From NCBI GenBank assembly GCA_002480925.1, contig DLDA01000035.1:1-56213 (forward strand): a stretch of DNA of 56,213 nucleotides, written 5' to 3'. The first letter of the stretch is position 1. Each line of letters opens with the position of its first letter. Source of the DNA: Lachnospiraceae bacterium UBA7784 (GTDB lineage Bacteria; Bacillota; Clostridia; Lachnospirales; Lachnospiraceae). The position numbers were made by a program, and so were the translations under genes. Under the pieces are notes generated by a model that was given only the letters and a program-made list of their open reading frames with translations, was not told the DNA's origin and ran no database searches. Shown here in pieces: positions 35,069-44,265 of the stretch.

Positions 35069-37812
35069 AATACACTTCCCTTCAGTGCCAGCACTCCTCT
35101 GATACGACGCTTGAGAATGATCTCGTCAACCGGCCGCTCGATTATATCGTTTCCACCGCAGGAAATACTCCTGACCTTTGATGAACGGTCTCTTTCATCT
35201 GTGATGAATATCACAGGAACGTTAAGCTCCATAAACCTCTCTTCATTTCCGAATATCATTGCTGAATCAATGAGGGCGAGATCAGGCTTGTCATTCCTTA
35301 ATAAATTAAATCCCTTTACTATATCAGATGCCTCGGTCACCTCATAATCCTTTCCCAGAATATATGAAAGTATATTTCTCTCCAGATCATATGAGGTCGC
35401 AAGAAGGATCCTTGTCCTTTCCTTCTGTTTAGGAGCAGGCGCCTCTTTCTCCTCCTGCTTCCCCTCATTTGCCGGATGGATAGCAGAATCCAGATCGCTT
35501 AAAAGCTTTCCATAAAGCTCCATTACCTCTTCATGATGCGCCCTTATATAGTCTGTATCAGATGCCTTACAGGCGTCCTCAAGCCTCTTCGCCTGGTCGG
35601 AAAGCTCTCCCGCTCCTATGGTCCGGCTCGAGCTCTTCAGTGAATGGACACCTATACGGTAATTTTCCAGATCTCCGTCAGAAAGCTCTTTTGAAAGCTT
35701 CTCCCTTGTATCTCCCTTGATGTAATCGTTTATTATATCAAGATAGAAATCTTCTGCTCCTCCGCAATAGGCAAGTCCTGCCTTTGTATCTACTATATCA
35801 GAAAGAGCCTTCATAGGATCAGACGATGTATCAGTTTCCCTGATAGTTTTTTCGATGCTTTCCTGGTCAGGCACATCATTTTTTGCTGTAAGCTCATGAT
35901 CTGTGCCTGTTCTTATTACAGAGCCTTCACCGCAGAGTCTGTCTATAGTATCAAACAGGCCGTCTTGGGTCACGGGCTTTAGCATATAAGCAGCAAAGCC
36001 ATGTGATCTGTATTCTCTCTCTACGTCAGTTACAGCATTCGCTGTAAGGGCAACGACAGGAGTATCAGGGCAGAGGTTTTCAGTCCTTATCGTATCCATG
36101 GCCTCAATGCCATCCATGACAGGCATCAGATGATCCATGAAGATGATATCATAGGCAGTATTCCTTTCCCTGATACGCGAAATTGCCTCCTCCCCGTTCA
36201 TGGCCGTCTCTACATGACATCCTCCTGATGTAAGGATACGGGCCGTGATATCGATATTGATCTGGTTATCATCGACGACAAGGACATCGAGCTTCTTTGC
36301 CGCCTTTCTTGTCTTCTTTTCAAATGAAGCCAGGGCAAGAGCCTTTTCTTCTCCTATATGGTCATCTGACACATCACCCTGACGAAGAGTAAAGTAAAAC
36401 CTGGATCCAATATTGTAGGCACTCTCATATTCAAGCTTTGACCCCATAAGATAGAGAAGCTTTGAGGCAAAGGCAAGACCTAAGCCAAGGCCTGATACTG
36501 TTCCCTCCCTGTCTCCCCTGAAAAAGCTCTCATATATCCTCTTCATCTCGGCAGGCTTGATGCCCTTTCCAGAGTCCTCTACAGTAAAGCCGATAGCACT
36601 TATGCTGTCCTTCCACTCAAGTGAGATATCCACCTCCCCCTGATCCGTATACTTTATCGCATTGGAGATAAGGGTATCCATAAGCTGGCCAATCCTGATC
36701 CGGTCTCCATAGAGCCTTGTCGGAAGTGCCGGATCTATTACCAGATGAAGCTTCAGCCCCTTATCGGCATTAAGGAAGGCCGTCCTCCTCTTCATATCCT
36801 CGACAAGCACGCAAGTCTCATAATCATCATTTTCTATAGAGACATCCTCGTCCTCTATCTCAATGAAGTTCTTTATGTTGTCAGCTATCGAGAGAAGATC
36901 ACGGCTGGCCTGGCGGATATTTTTCACATCGGAAGCTGCAGCCCGTTTTTTTCTGTCCGAAAGTATAAGCTCGGAATACCCTATTATTGCATTGAGCGGG
37001 GTTCTAAGCTCATGGGATAGATGGAGAAGGAAATCTGTTTTTGAACGGCTTCTTCTATTTTCAAGCATAGCCTGCTGCCTCATCTGGCTCTGCGTATCGC
37101 GAAGCTTATCCATCACAAGAAGCATGCCCTGATAGTCAGGTGTCTCCATAAGGATCATAAGGAAGGTAAGCCCGATTGCAACCGCAAAGATAGATAGGAG
37201 AACCTTTGGGAAAACAAAAAGCTGCAGGGCCGCAACAGACATACAGAAGGAAAAATATATCCATACAAGGATACGCCTGTTATTGGTCCGAAACTCCTCT
37301 GTAGTCATGACAACTCTCGCAAAGGCGAAGCCGACCTCTACATACGGGAAAAAGAAGAGGACAAAATACAGAGGTCCATGTATATAGACCCCATTTTGAA
37401 AAGACATAAGGATTCCGGTAGGAAAATTTATCAGCAGAAGAATAACATATGCGAATATAAGAATATAGTCTATCCTGTGTAGAGACAGAAGACTGCGTCT
37501 ATTATCATCTGGATCACTATTTTCTGAGACCTCCTCTGCATACTGAAGAAAGAGTATACCTAAGAAAGCCAGGACAAAATAATAGAGCTCATTAAGAGCC
37601 ATATTCAGAAATACCGGAACTCTATTGGCATTGCTTATAGTAAAGGCTGTAATAATGTCAAAAATGTCTGCGACAAGCACAAATACTATAAGCTGCAAAA
37701 AGCCGCGGTTCTTCCTTACCTTCAGGTCATAGGAGAAAACTATGTATAGAAGGAAAATACTAAGAAAAACAGCCGCAGCTATTGAAAAATCGATATTATA
37801 AAGAAGTTTCAT
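35065..37812 (-). CDS. Hybrid sensor kinase: 7TM-HisKA-HATPase-REC-HPt-degenerate REC
   Basis: 915 aa. About seven membrane spans (residues 10-225). HisKA with LSHELRTPLNAIIG (His267), HATPase at about 366-478 (SNAIKYTDQG, DSGKGI, GLGLGLAF), receiver at about 508-625 (VVDDNQINI, Asp560 in FMDHLMPVMDG, ALTAN, MLKPV), HPt at about 665-780 (GVHSLKSSSRTIGA, His723), and a second receiver-like domain at about 800-912. The last keeps Asp in ALIDSAM but has lost the acidic pair (LLATSYD) and the Lys (ERPVD), so it is probably not phosphorylated normally. It follows the stand-alone receiver gene by 2 bp. Confidence 0.93.
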   Translation of the reverse strand: MKLLYNIDFSIAAAVFLSIFLLYIVFSYDLKVRKNRGFLQLIVFVLVADIFDIITAFTISNANRVPVFLNMALNELYYFVLAFLGILFLQYAEEVSENSDPDDNRRSLLSLHRIDYILIFAYVILLLINFPTGILMSFQNGVYIHGPLYFVLFFFPYVEVGFAFARVVMTTEEFRTNNRRILVWIYFSFCMSVAALQLFVFPKVLLSIFAVAIGLTFLMILMETPDYQGMLLVMDKLRDTQSQMRQQAMLENRRSRSKTDFLLHLSHELRTPLNAIIGYSELILSDRKKRAAASDVKNIRQASRDLLSIADNIKNFIEIEDEDVSIENDDYETCVLVEDMKRRTAFLNADKGLKLHLVIDPALPTRLYGDRIRIGQLMDTLISNAIKYTDQGEVDISLEWKDSISAIGFTVEDSGKGIKPAEMKRIYESFFRGDREGTVSGLGLGLAFASKLLYLMGSKLEYESAYNIGSRFYFTLRQGDVSDDHIGEEKALALASFEKKTRKAAKKLDVLVVDDNQINIDITARILTSGGCHVETAMNGEEAISRIRERNTAYDIIFMDHLMPVMDGIEAMDTIRTENLCPDTPVVALTANAVTDVEREYRSHGFAAYMLKPVTQDGLFDTIDRLCGEGSVIRTGTDHELTAKNDVPDQESIEKTIRETDTSSDPMKALSDIVDTKAGLAYCGGAEDFYLDIINDYIKGDTREKLSKELSDGDLENYRIGVHSLKSSSRTIGAGELSDQAKRLEDACKASDTDYIRAHHEEVMELYGKLLSDLDSAIHPANEGKQEEKEAPAPKQKERTRILLATSYDLERNILSYILGKDYEVTEASDIVKGFNLLRNDKPDLALIDSAMIFGNEERFMELNVPVIFITDERDRSSKVRSISCGGNDIIERPVDEIILKRRIRGVLALKGSVL

Positions 37813-37814
37813 GA

Positions 37815-38183
37815 TCAGGCACCAGCGAGGATCTCCTGAACTCTCGCTATCAGATTTTCTGGAATAAATGGCTTTACTATGTATCCGGAAGCATTCAGGT
37901 TGGCAGCCTGAATCACAGATTCCTGTGTCGAATCACCTGTGAGAAAGGCTACCCTGACGTCCTTTGTAGCAGGATTGTTCCTGATATAGCGAAGGGTCTC
38001 AAAGCCATTCATTACAGGCATTTCTATATCCAGAAGGATCAGATCATAATACTCATCAGAAAGCTTCTGTAAAGCCCGGTTTCCGGACTCTACAGCCTCA
38101 ACAAAATATCCCTCCTTTGTCAGGATATAGCTGGCAGTCTTTCTGGTGATAAGATCATCATCAACTATAAGTACTCGTTTCAT
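37815..38183 (-). CDS. Stand-alone CheY-like response regulator
   Basis: 122-aa receiver with no output domain. Acidic cluster VDDD (residues 8-10), phospho-acceptor Asp52 in LLDIEMPVMNG, Thr in FLTGD and Lys in IVKPF: all canonical. GGAGG precedes the ATG. It is the first signalling gene of the operon, directly before three membrane kinases, and is a likely sink of a His-Asp-His-Asp relay through one of the HPt domains. The final target is not visible in this window. Confidence 0.93.
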   Translation of the reverse strand: MKRVLIVDDDLITRKTASYILTKEGYFVEAVESGNRALQKLSDEYYDLILLDIEMPVMNGFETLRYIRNNPATKDVRVAFLTGDSTQESVIQAANLNASGYIVKPFIPENLIARVQEILAGA

Positions 38184-38208
38184 CTGTGAAAAGCCTCCGT
38201 TTCTATAA

Positions 38209-39498
38209 TCATTCCTCGCCGGTCAGCTTGTCTATGCTTGCGATCCTTACACATATGGTAAATATCTCAGCAGCCTGCTTCAATTCTTCAAGCGGCGGAT
38301 AGGAAGGAGCTATCCTGATATTCCTGTCATCAGGATCCTTTCCATATGGATATGTAGCCCCTGCCGGTGTAAGAGTAACTCCGCAGTCCTTACACATGGC
38401 TACTATCTTCTTCGCACATCCTGGAAGTGAATCAAAGGAAATGAAGTATCCTCCGTTTGGCTTTGTCCACTCACCAACGCCTAAGTCTCCAAGATTCTTC
38501 CCGAAAATATCCCATACAGCCTCGAACTTAGGGCGGAGGATAGCCGCATGCTTTCTCATATGCTGCTTCATATTGGCCATATTTCCGAAGAAGCGGACAT
38601 GACGGAGCTGATTTAGCTTGTCATGGCCTATGGTCTGGGCTGACATATATTTCCTGATATCATCGAGATTCTTCTTTGAGGCAGCAAGAGCAGCAAGTCC
38701 TGATCCAGGGAAGGTCACCTTGGATGTGGATATGAATTTATAGACCATATCCGGATGTCCTGCCTTACGGCACTCATCAAGGATCTCAAGGATCACATCC
38801 TGCTTCTCCGGAACATCATAGAGATGATGAATGGAATAGGCATTGTCCCAGTAGATCCTGAAATCCTCGGCTGCAGGGGTAAGGGCAGCGAATCTCCTTA
38901 CTGTCTCGTCCGAATAGCTGTAGCCCTGAGGGTTTGAGTACTTTGGCACGCACCAGATTCCCTTTACGGCCGGATCGTTATTTACAAGGTCCTCTACCAT
39001 ATCCATATCCGGGCCGTCCGGAGTCATAGGTATATTTATCATCTCGGCGCCGAAAAACTCCGTGACCCTGAAATGCCTGTCATAGCCAGGTACAGGGCAG
39101 AGAAACTTCCACTTGTCAAGCTTGCACCACGGAGTGCTTCCGCAGACTCCCTTGGCATAGCTCCTTGCCACCTGATCGAACATGATATTAAGAGAGGAAT
39201 TACCAAAGATGATCATATCATCAGGACTTACCTCGCTCATCTCTCCCATCAGGGCCTTAGCCTCCGGGATTCCCTCTCCGACTCCGTAGTTCCTGCAGTC
39301 GGTTCCTGTCTGATCGTTGAAATAGCTCTTTGAGCTTAATACGTCCATCAGCTCATTAGACAGGTCAAGCTGCTCTGTCGACGGCTTTCCTCTGGCCATA
39401 TTAAGGGAAAGATCCTTTTTCTTCCAGGCGTCATATTCCTTTACAAGCGCCTGTCTCTCCTCGAGAAGCTCTTCTTTTGTCATTTCCTGATAAGTCAT
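38209..39498 (-). CDS. Fold-I PLP aminotransferase, MocR-like class (PF12897 type)
   Basis: 429 aa from the ATG at 39498 (MTYQEMTKEEL), chosen for GGAGG just upstream; nine further codons are open. Contains GxxS-type cofactor site near FGNSSLNIMFD, WDNAY (Asp that binds the PLP pyridine N), and the Schiff-base Lys in ISTSKVTFPG (Lys260). This group was first grouped with the MocR aminotransferase domain but has no DNA-binding part; characterised members include aspartate aminotransferases. Only 25 bp separate it from the response regulator gene, so it may share the transcript. Confidence 0.88.
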   Translation of the reverse strand: MTYQEMTKEELLEERQALVKEYDAWKKKDLSLNMARGKPSTEQLDLSNELMDVLSSKSYFNDQTGTDCRNYGVGEGIPEAKALMGEMSEVSPDDMIIFGNSSLNIMFDQVARSYAKGVCGSTPWCKLDKWKFLCPVPGYDRHFRVTEFFGAEMINIPMTPDGPDMDMVEDLVNNDPAVKGIWCVPKYSNPQGYSYSDETVRRFAALTPAAEDFRIYWDNAYSIHHLYDVPEKQDVILEILDECRKAGHPDMVYKFISTSKVTFPGSGLAALAASKKNLDDIRKYMSAQTIGHDKLNQLRHVRFFGNMANMKQHMRKHAAILRPKFEAVWDIFGKNLGDLGVGEWTKPNGGYFISFDSLPGCAKKIVAMCKDCGVTLTPAGATYPYGKDPDDRNIRIAPSYPPLEELKQAAEIFTICVRIASIDKLTGEE

Positions 39499-39534
39499 CT
39501 TTTTCCTCCAGCTAAAGCTTAACATTTCTTATTT

Positions 39535-39563
39535 AGTCTATCACTTAATATCCCAATTCGCAA
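39535..39563 (-). promoter_or_regulatory. Promoter of the aminotransferase-phosphorelay operon
   Basis: Minus strand: TTGCGA (39563-39558), 17-bp spacer, TAGACT (39540-39535), about 37 bp before the start codon. It lies only 10 bp beyond the stop of the ASKHA gene, and I see no hairpin terminator between them. Confidence 0.55.
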
Positions 39564-39573
39564 TACAGGGAGA

Positions 39574-41097
39574 CTATATTTTCATTTTTCTGATATAAAG
39601 ATCCGCAAACTCTGCTGAATCTCCAAGCCTTACCTCCCGGCTGATACTGCATATCCTTTTCATCCTCTCTCCTGCATCCTCTCTTTCTGATAGAAAGCTC
39701 ACTGCCCCCTTAAGGGAGGTATTTCCGCACGGGATTATATCCGTATCATTTAGTTCCTCAGGAAAAAGCCCTATGTCGATCGCATCAGGAACAGACAGTC
39801 CTTCTCCAAATCCACCTGCAAGATATACTCTGACAGGATGCATGTGAAGACTATGAAGCAGTACGGTAAGACCTGCCGATATGGCTGCCTTTGCCATCAG
39901 AAGCTCCCTTATATCATCCTGAAGGAGCCTTATATCATCCCCTCCTCTTCCTCTCCAGAGAGGATATCCCCTTTTGATCCATTCATCCCTCACATAGGTC
40001 CCGTTCTGGTCTATTATGCCCTCTCTTTTCATAGAAGCCACTGCACTTATAAGACCGCTTCCGCAAAGGCCGGCAGGACGCTTCAGGGAAAGCCTGGCTT
40101 TCCTTTGCATCAGCTCCCCAGGTGAAAGTCCGGCGGTCTCCTCCTCCCAGGGGATAAGGGATAGCCTTACTCTTCCATTCACAAATGAAACTTCCCTTAT
40201 GGCCCCGGCTATACCGGCGCAGCCACAGCTTATATTTGCCGCCTCGAAGGCAGGACCGGCTGCAGTAGATGCCACGACAAATCCATCCCTGTTTCCAACG
40301 GCCATCTCACCATTTGTCCCCAGATCAAGAAGCAGCGTACATGAGTCATCCCTGTCCATATCAAGGGAGTAGATACCGGATACTATATCTCCACCTACAA
40401 AGGCACTTATTCCAGGAAGCAGATAGGCCCTTCCATTATCCAAAAAAAAGAGGTCGGTCAGATCCCTAAGACCTATGTCACCCGGATCAAATGGAGCATG
40501 CCCGAGTGGAGAGACGTCATCTCCGGCAAGCAGATGACCCATAGTCGTATTCGCTGCCACAGCAAGAGCCTTTGGGATTCCAGTCAGGCCATAGCGTCCT
40601 GCAAGCATGGAAAGCTCACCTTGTATGGTGCTCTCAGCCAGGCGCTGCATATCAGAGCCGGCAATACTTCCTGATGATGCTGCCTTTATCCTTGAAAGCA
40701 CATCTGCCCCGTATGTCCTCTGAGGATTTTCAAGCCTTACAGACCCTATGATACTGCCGTCAGGACTTACTGCTGCCGTCTCTATAGTAGTAGAGCCCAG
40801 ATCGGTCGCAGCATACCACTGTCTTTTACCCTGGCCCTCAGAAGAGACTTCAGGTATATCTGCGATCTGATCCGGCTCCACATCTACCTCTGCCTTATCT
40901 CCGGTCAGATCCCCTATCCTGGTCTGGCAGGCGAGGACCTGTCTGCTTCCGGAACCATCCCTTACATTTATATGACAGCCTCCGCAGCTGCCCATACCTC
41001 CGCAGGGCAGAACAAGACGGATCCCCTGCTTTCGCAGGAAATCCGCCAGTGTCATTTCATTATCAGCTGATCCGTCATTTATCAGTTCTATCTTCAT
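39574..41097 (-). CDS. 2Fe-2S/ASKHA protein (DUF4445, RACo-like)
   Basis: 507 aa. N-terminal plant-type ferredoxin domain with Cys32, Cys38, Cys41 and Cys57 (PCGGMGSCGGC, LACQTR). The rest is an ASKHA-type domain of the DUF4445/RACo family: DLGSTTIE phosphate loop near residue 95, LLDLGTNGE and CGSGLISAV. Known relatives are ATP-driven reductive activators of corrinoid proteins in methyl transfer. No corrinoid protein or methyltransferase gene is in the window; instead it overlaps the hydrogenase stop by 4 bp, so it may move electrons with that protein. The pairing is seen, the activity is inference. Confidence 0.88.
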   Translation of the reverse strand: MKIELINDGSADNEMTLADFLRKQGIRLVLPCGGMGSCGGCHINVRDGSGSRQVLACQTRIGDLTGDKAEVDVEPDQIADIPEVSSEGQGKRQWYAATDLGSTTIETAAVSPDGSIIGSVRLENPQRTYGADVLSRIKAASSGSIAGSDMQRLAESTIQGELSMLAGRYGLTGIPKALAVAANTTMGHLLAGDDVSPLGHAPFDPGDIGLRDLTDLFFLDNGRAYLLPGISAFVGGDIVSGIYSLDMDRDDSCTLLLDLGTNGEMAVGNRDGFVVASTAAGPAFEAANISCGCAGIAGAIREVSFVNGRVRLSLIPWEEETAGLSPGELMQRKARLSLKRPAGLCGSGLISAVASMKREGIIDQNGTYVRDEWIKRGYPLWRGRGGDDIRLLQDDIRELLMAKAAISAGLTVLLHSLHMHPVRVYLAGGFGEGLSVPDAIDIGLFPEELNDTDIIPCGNTSLKGAVSFLSEREDAGERMKRICSISREVRLGDSAEFADLYIRKMKI

Positions 41098-42545
41098 CTG
41101 TAGAGATCGACCTTGCTCAGATCGTAGTTGGCGAGATTATCAACTACTCCTCTGTCATCAGCCTCTCCGAACAGGGTTTCCCTGTCCTTGGCGAAAAGAG
41201 GAGCCTCTCTGTATGCCGAAGGACCTCCTACACAGCCTCCAGGGCAGGCCATTCCTTCGATAAAGTCGAAGTCTGCCCTTCCGACCTTGAGAAGGAGAAG
41301 CTGCTTCTTGCATTCATTAGCTCCGTTAGCTACACATACCTTGGCGTCGAAATCCTTGCCTTCCTCCTTTAATACCTCAAGGACGGCATTAGCAACTCCA
41401 CCTGTCTGTGAGAATCTCTTTCCAAAGATCGAGCTCTCCTGATACTCGTATCCCTCGTCCTCCTCGAGGACCACATCCCTGGCTCTCATCATGGCTCTTA
41501 CCTCTGAGAAAGTCAGTGCATAGTCTGCATTTCCCTCTATGTCCATCTCCATGGCCTCACTCTTCTTTGCTATGCAAGGTCCAATGAATACGCATACAGC
41601 CTCAGGATCCTTTGCCTTTACAAGCCTTGATACAGCACACATCGGAGAAACAGATGTGGATATCAGCTCGTCGGCAAGCTCAGGATAGTGCTTTCTTATC
41701 ATATTTACAAAGGCCGGACAGCAGCTTGTAGACTTCCTCTCGCCCTTCTCGTGTGCCTCATACCACTCAGCCGCCTCTGCCTTTGCAGTCAGATCTCCGC
41801 CTAAGCCGACCTCGATGAAATCCTTGAAGCCAAGCTTCTTCATGGCCTTTTTCCATGAATTCATTGTGACCTTCGGACCGAACTGACCCTCTGTAGCAGG
41901 TGCAGCCATCGCATAGACCGGTCTTCCGGATCTGATCGCATTTATCACAGGAACTATAAATGACTTAGAAGCAATGGCTCCGAAAGGACATCTGTGGATA
42001 CACTGACCGCAGCGTATGCACTTCTCGTCATTGATACGGCAGATACCGTACTCATCATACTCTATCGCATTTACAGGGCATGCGAACTTACATGGACGCT
42101 TAAGAGCAGCTATCGCATGATAAGGGCAGGCCTGGGCACATTTTCCGCACTCCTTGCACTTCTGCGGATCTATATGGCTTCTGGTCTCTCCCGGCTGGCA
42201 GGCACCGAACTTGCAGGCAGATACACAGGCCTTGCCAAGACAATTCTGACAGTTATCAGTCACTACATATGAGGAGATAGGGCAGTCCTCACAGGCCGCA
42301 TGCAGCACCTGGATAATATTACCGTTATCCTCCGCGTCAACAGACTCGCCGCATGCCAGACGGACTCTTTCTCTTATGATCTCCCTCTCCTTATAGATAC
42401 AGCAGCGGAACTTTGCCTGAGGGCCAGGGATAAGCTTCTCCGGAAGGAATTCCTTCTCGGCCTCGAGATTTCCCTCGAAAGCAAGCTTAGCTACTGCTCC
42501 AAGAACATCATGCTTGATCTTTATCACACCTTCGTCAGCGTACAT
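41094..42545 (-). CDS. Monomeric [FeFe]-hydrogenase, group-B-like
   Basis: 483 aa. N-terminal Cys-rich segment (CxxC sets around EDCPISS and DNCQNCLGKAC), then two 4Fe-4S ferredoxin repeats (CKECGKCAQACPYH, CIRCGQCIHRCPF). The H-cluster domain follows with the three ligand motifs: TSCCPAF, IGPCIAKKSE and EGMACPGGCVGG. Domain order and short motif variants resemble the group B enzymes of Clostridia rather than the group A enzymes used for bulk H2 production. AAGGAG before the ATG. Only 22 bp downstream of a diguanylate cyclase gene. Maturation genes hydEFG are not in the window. Confidence 0.9.
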   Translation of the reverse strand: MYADEGVIKIKHDVLGAVAKLAFEGNLEAEKEFLPEKLIPGPQAKFRCCIYKEREIIRERVRLACGESVDAEDNGNIIQVLHAACEDCPISSYVVTDNCQNCLGKACVSACKFGACQPGETRSHIDPQKCKECGKCAQACPYHAIAALKRPCKFACPVNAIEYDEYGICRINDEKCIRCGQCIHRCPFGAIASKSFIVPVINAIRSGRPVYAMAAPATEGQFGPKVTMNSWKKAMKKLGFKDFIEVGLGGDLTAKAEAAEWYEAHEKGERKSTSCCPAFVNMIRKHYPELADELISTSVSPMCAVSRLVKAKDPEAVCVFIGPCIAKKSEAMEMDIEGNADYALTFSEVRAMMRARDVVLEEDEGYEYQESSIFGKRFSQTGGVANAVLEVLKEEGKDFDAKVCVANGANECKKQLLLLKVGRADFDFIEGMACPGGCVGGPSAYREAPLFAKDRETLFGEADDRGVVDNLANYDLSKVDLYR

Positions 42546-42567
42546 AGTTATCTCCTTCTAGATTTAT

Positions 42568-44265
42568 TTATAAATACTTTCCATAGCTTGTTTCTTTTTT
42601 CATAGCATACAATCTCGCCTCTGCCCTGTTATAGACATCCTCCGGTGAGCGGGCCGCTCTCTCATCTGATGAGGCTGCTCCATAGCTTATCCTGATATCA
42701 TATTTCCTCCTGAATTCATAGCGGGCCTCGAGTCGCTTCATCCTTGAAAGAGAGGTCTTCACATCCCTGTAGCTGCCATTCTCTATAAGGACTATGAACT
42801 CGTCTCCTCCCATCCTTATTACCGTTCCGCACCAGGAGAATGAGTCCCTTATTATCTTGGCCGCATCCATTATAAGCATATCTCCGGCCTCTCTGCCAAA
42901 GGTGTCATTTGTCTTTGAGACACCGTTGATATTGAAGCAGACGATCTGATATGAAAGCGGGGCCTCTTCTCCTGTCAGCCTCTCAAACAGGTCATTGCAG
43001 TAGGTCCTGTTATAAAGTCCTGTAACAGCATCACGGAAGGCTATCTCCTCTCCTATCTCCCGTGTCGCCTTACTCATGGCCTTGTTTTTTAGCCTGATAA
43101 GATGGGCAGCTCCAATAAGAATGATAAAGCAAAGAATGATCTGAGGCAGGAATGAATAGAAAAGGGCCCTGCTTCTTATCCTGATATATACGGCAAGATA
43201 CTTCCTTAGCATATCCGCTAAATATCCGGCCGAAAGCACGAGGATAGCCAGATCATCTATCAGCACAGGAGAACTGCGTTTCGCTGCTGTTCTATCATAG
43301 GCCAGAATCATCAGAATGATCACGGCAAGGATCATTAGCTGTGACAGGATCATCAGATCCGCCGGATGGACAAGCCCGGTAAGGATAAATATCCATGATG
43401 ATGCCGCAAATACGACGCTTATGATTCCGGCGATCCTGCCGCATATCCTCTGATATCTCCTCTTACCCGGCTTCCTTATCAGATAAAGTATCGACATAAA
43501 TGGCAGCACAAGGGTATAGGCTGACAGATACTCAAGAAGGGTATTCACATAAAAGTCGGCCGAGAACATCTCTACCATATGTGTAAAGCACATAGTCCAG
43601 ACAGCTGATATAAAAGCAAGTGCTCCTATAGAAAAAGTAAGCCCGTAGCTTCTTCCCCTTATGCCAACGGCTATTGATAAAAGCATAAGCACTGCTCCGA
43701 ATGTGAACAGAAGAAAGGCTGCAGTATTAGTCGCCACATGCATGTACGAATAGCAGCCGACTTTGTTCTTTGCCGGAACCAGCCTTACCGGAGAAAGTAC
43801 CCTGAACGCATTATCTATGCCGGGAGTGATCGTTATACAGCATTCCCTTCCAGCTGCATTGGTAGGAAGCAGGGCCATATGCAGTCCGCTACCCGGTGTC
43901 TGCTTTTTTCTTAACAGATCATATCCGTAGCTGTATGTCGTTATCCCGTCTACATTCACCGTAACAGCTGAAAGCTCCCCGTCAAAGGAAAGTATGACAT
44001 CCTCACCCAGAGTCCTGGGAAGTCGCTTATTAAGGATTATCATATCACCCTTTTTTATGGCTCTGTCAAATCTGTATGTATACAGATCAGCATTTTTAAC
44101 CGTTTTTCCAGAAAAGCTTACCTGCCATCCTTTAGAATAATCCCTGACATTCGAATCTAGTATTCTGTCAATGAACAGTATAAAAACCGTCATGGCAATA
44201 AGTGCAACTGCTGTGGCTGTTATATACCTGACTACGAGTCCGGCCCTTGTCCTTTTCCTTATCAT
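42568..44265 (-). CDS. Membrane diguanylate cyclase (GGDEF)
   Basis: 565 aa. N-terminal span (about residues 13-32), an extracytoplasmic beta-rich domain (about 40-175), seven membrane spans (about 180-400) as in 7TMR sensors, and a C-terminal GGDEF domain with an intact RMGGDEFIVLI site. The inhibitory I-site RxxD, expected 9 residues before the motif, is absent (SWCG), so product feedback is unlikely. Shares layout and about the same length with the next gene upstream, a clear tandem duplicate, with a 4-bp overlap. Confidence 0.92.
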   Translation of the reverse strand: MIRKRTRAGLVVRYITATAVALIAMTVFILFIDRILDSNVRDYSKGWQVSFSGKTVKNADLYTYRFDRAIKKGDMIILNKRLPRTLGEDVILSFDGELSAVTVNVDGITTYSYGYDLLRKKQTPGSGLHMALLPTNAAGRECCITITPGIDNAFRVLSPVRLVPAKNKVGCYSYMHVATNTAAFLLFTFGAVLMLLSIAVGIRGRSYGLTFSIGALAFISAVWTMCFTHMVEMFSADFYVNTLLEYLSAYTLVLPFMSILYLIRKPGKRRYQRICGRIAGIISVVFAASSWIFILTGLVHPADLMILSQLMILAVIILMILAYDRTAAKRSSPVLIDDLAILVLSAGYLADMLRKYLAVYIRIRSRALFYSFLPQIILCFIILIGAAHLIRLKNKAMSKATREIGEEIAFRDAVTGLYNRTYCNDLFERLTGEEAPLSYQIVCFNINGVSKTNDTFGREAGDMLIMDAAKIIRDSFSWCGTVIRMGGDEFIVLIENGSYRDVKTSLSRMKRLEARYEFRRKYDIRISYGAASSDERAARSPEDVYNRAEARLYAMKKETSYGKYL

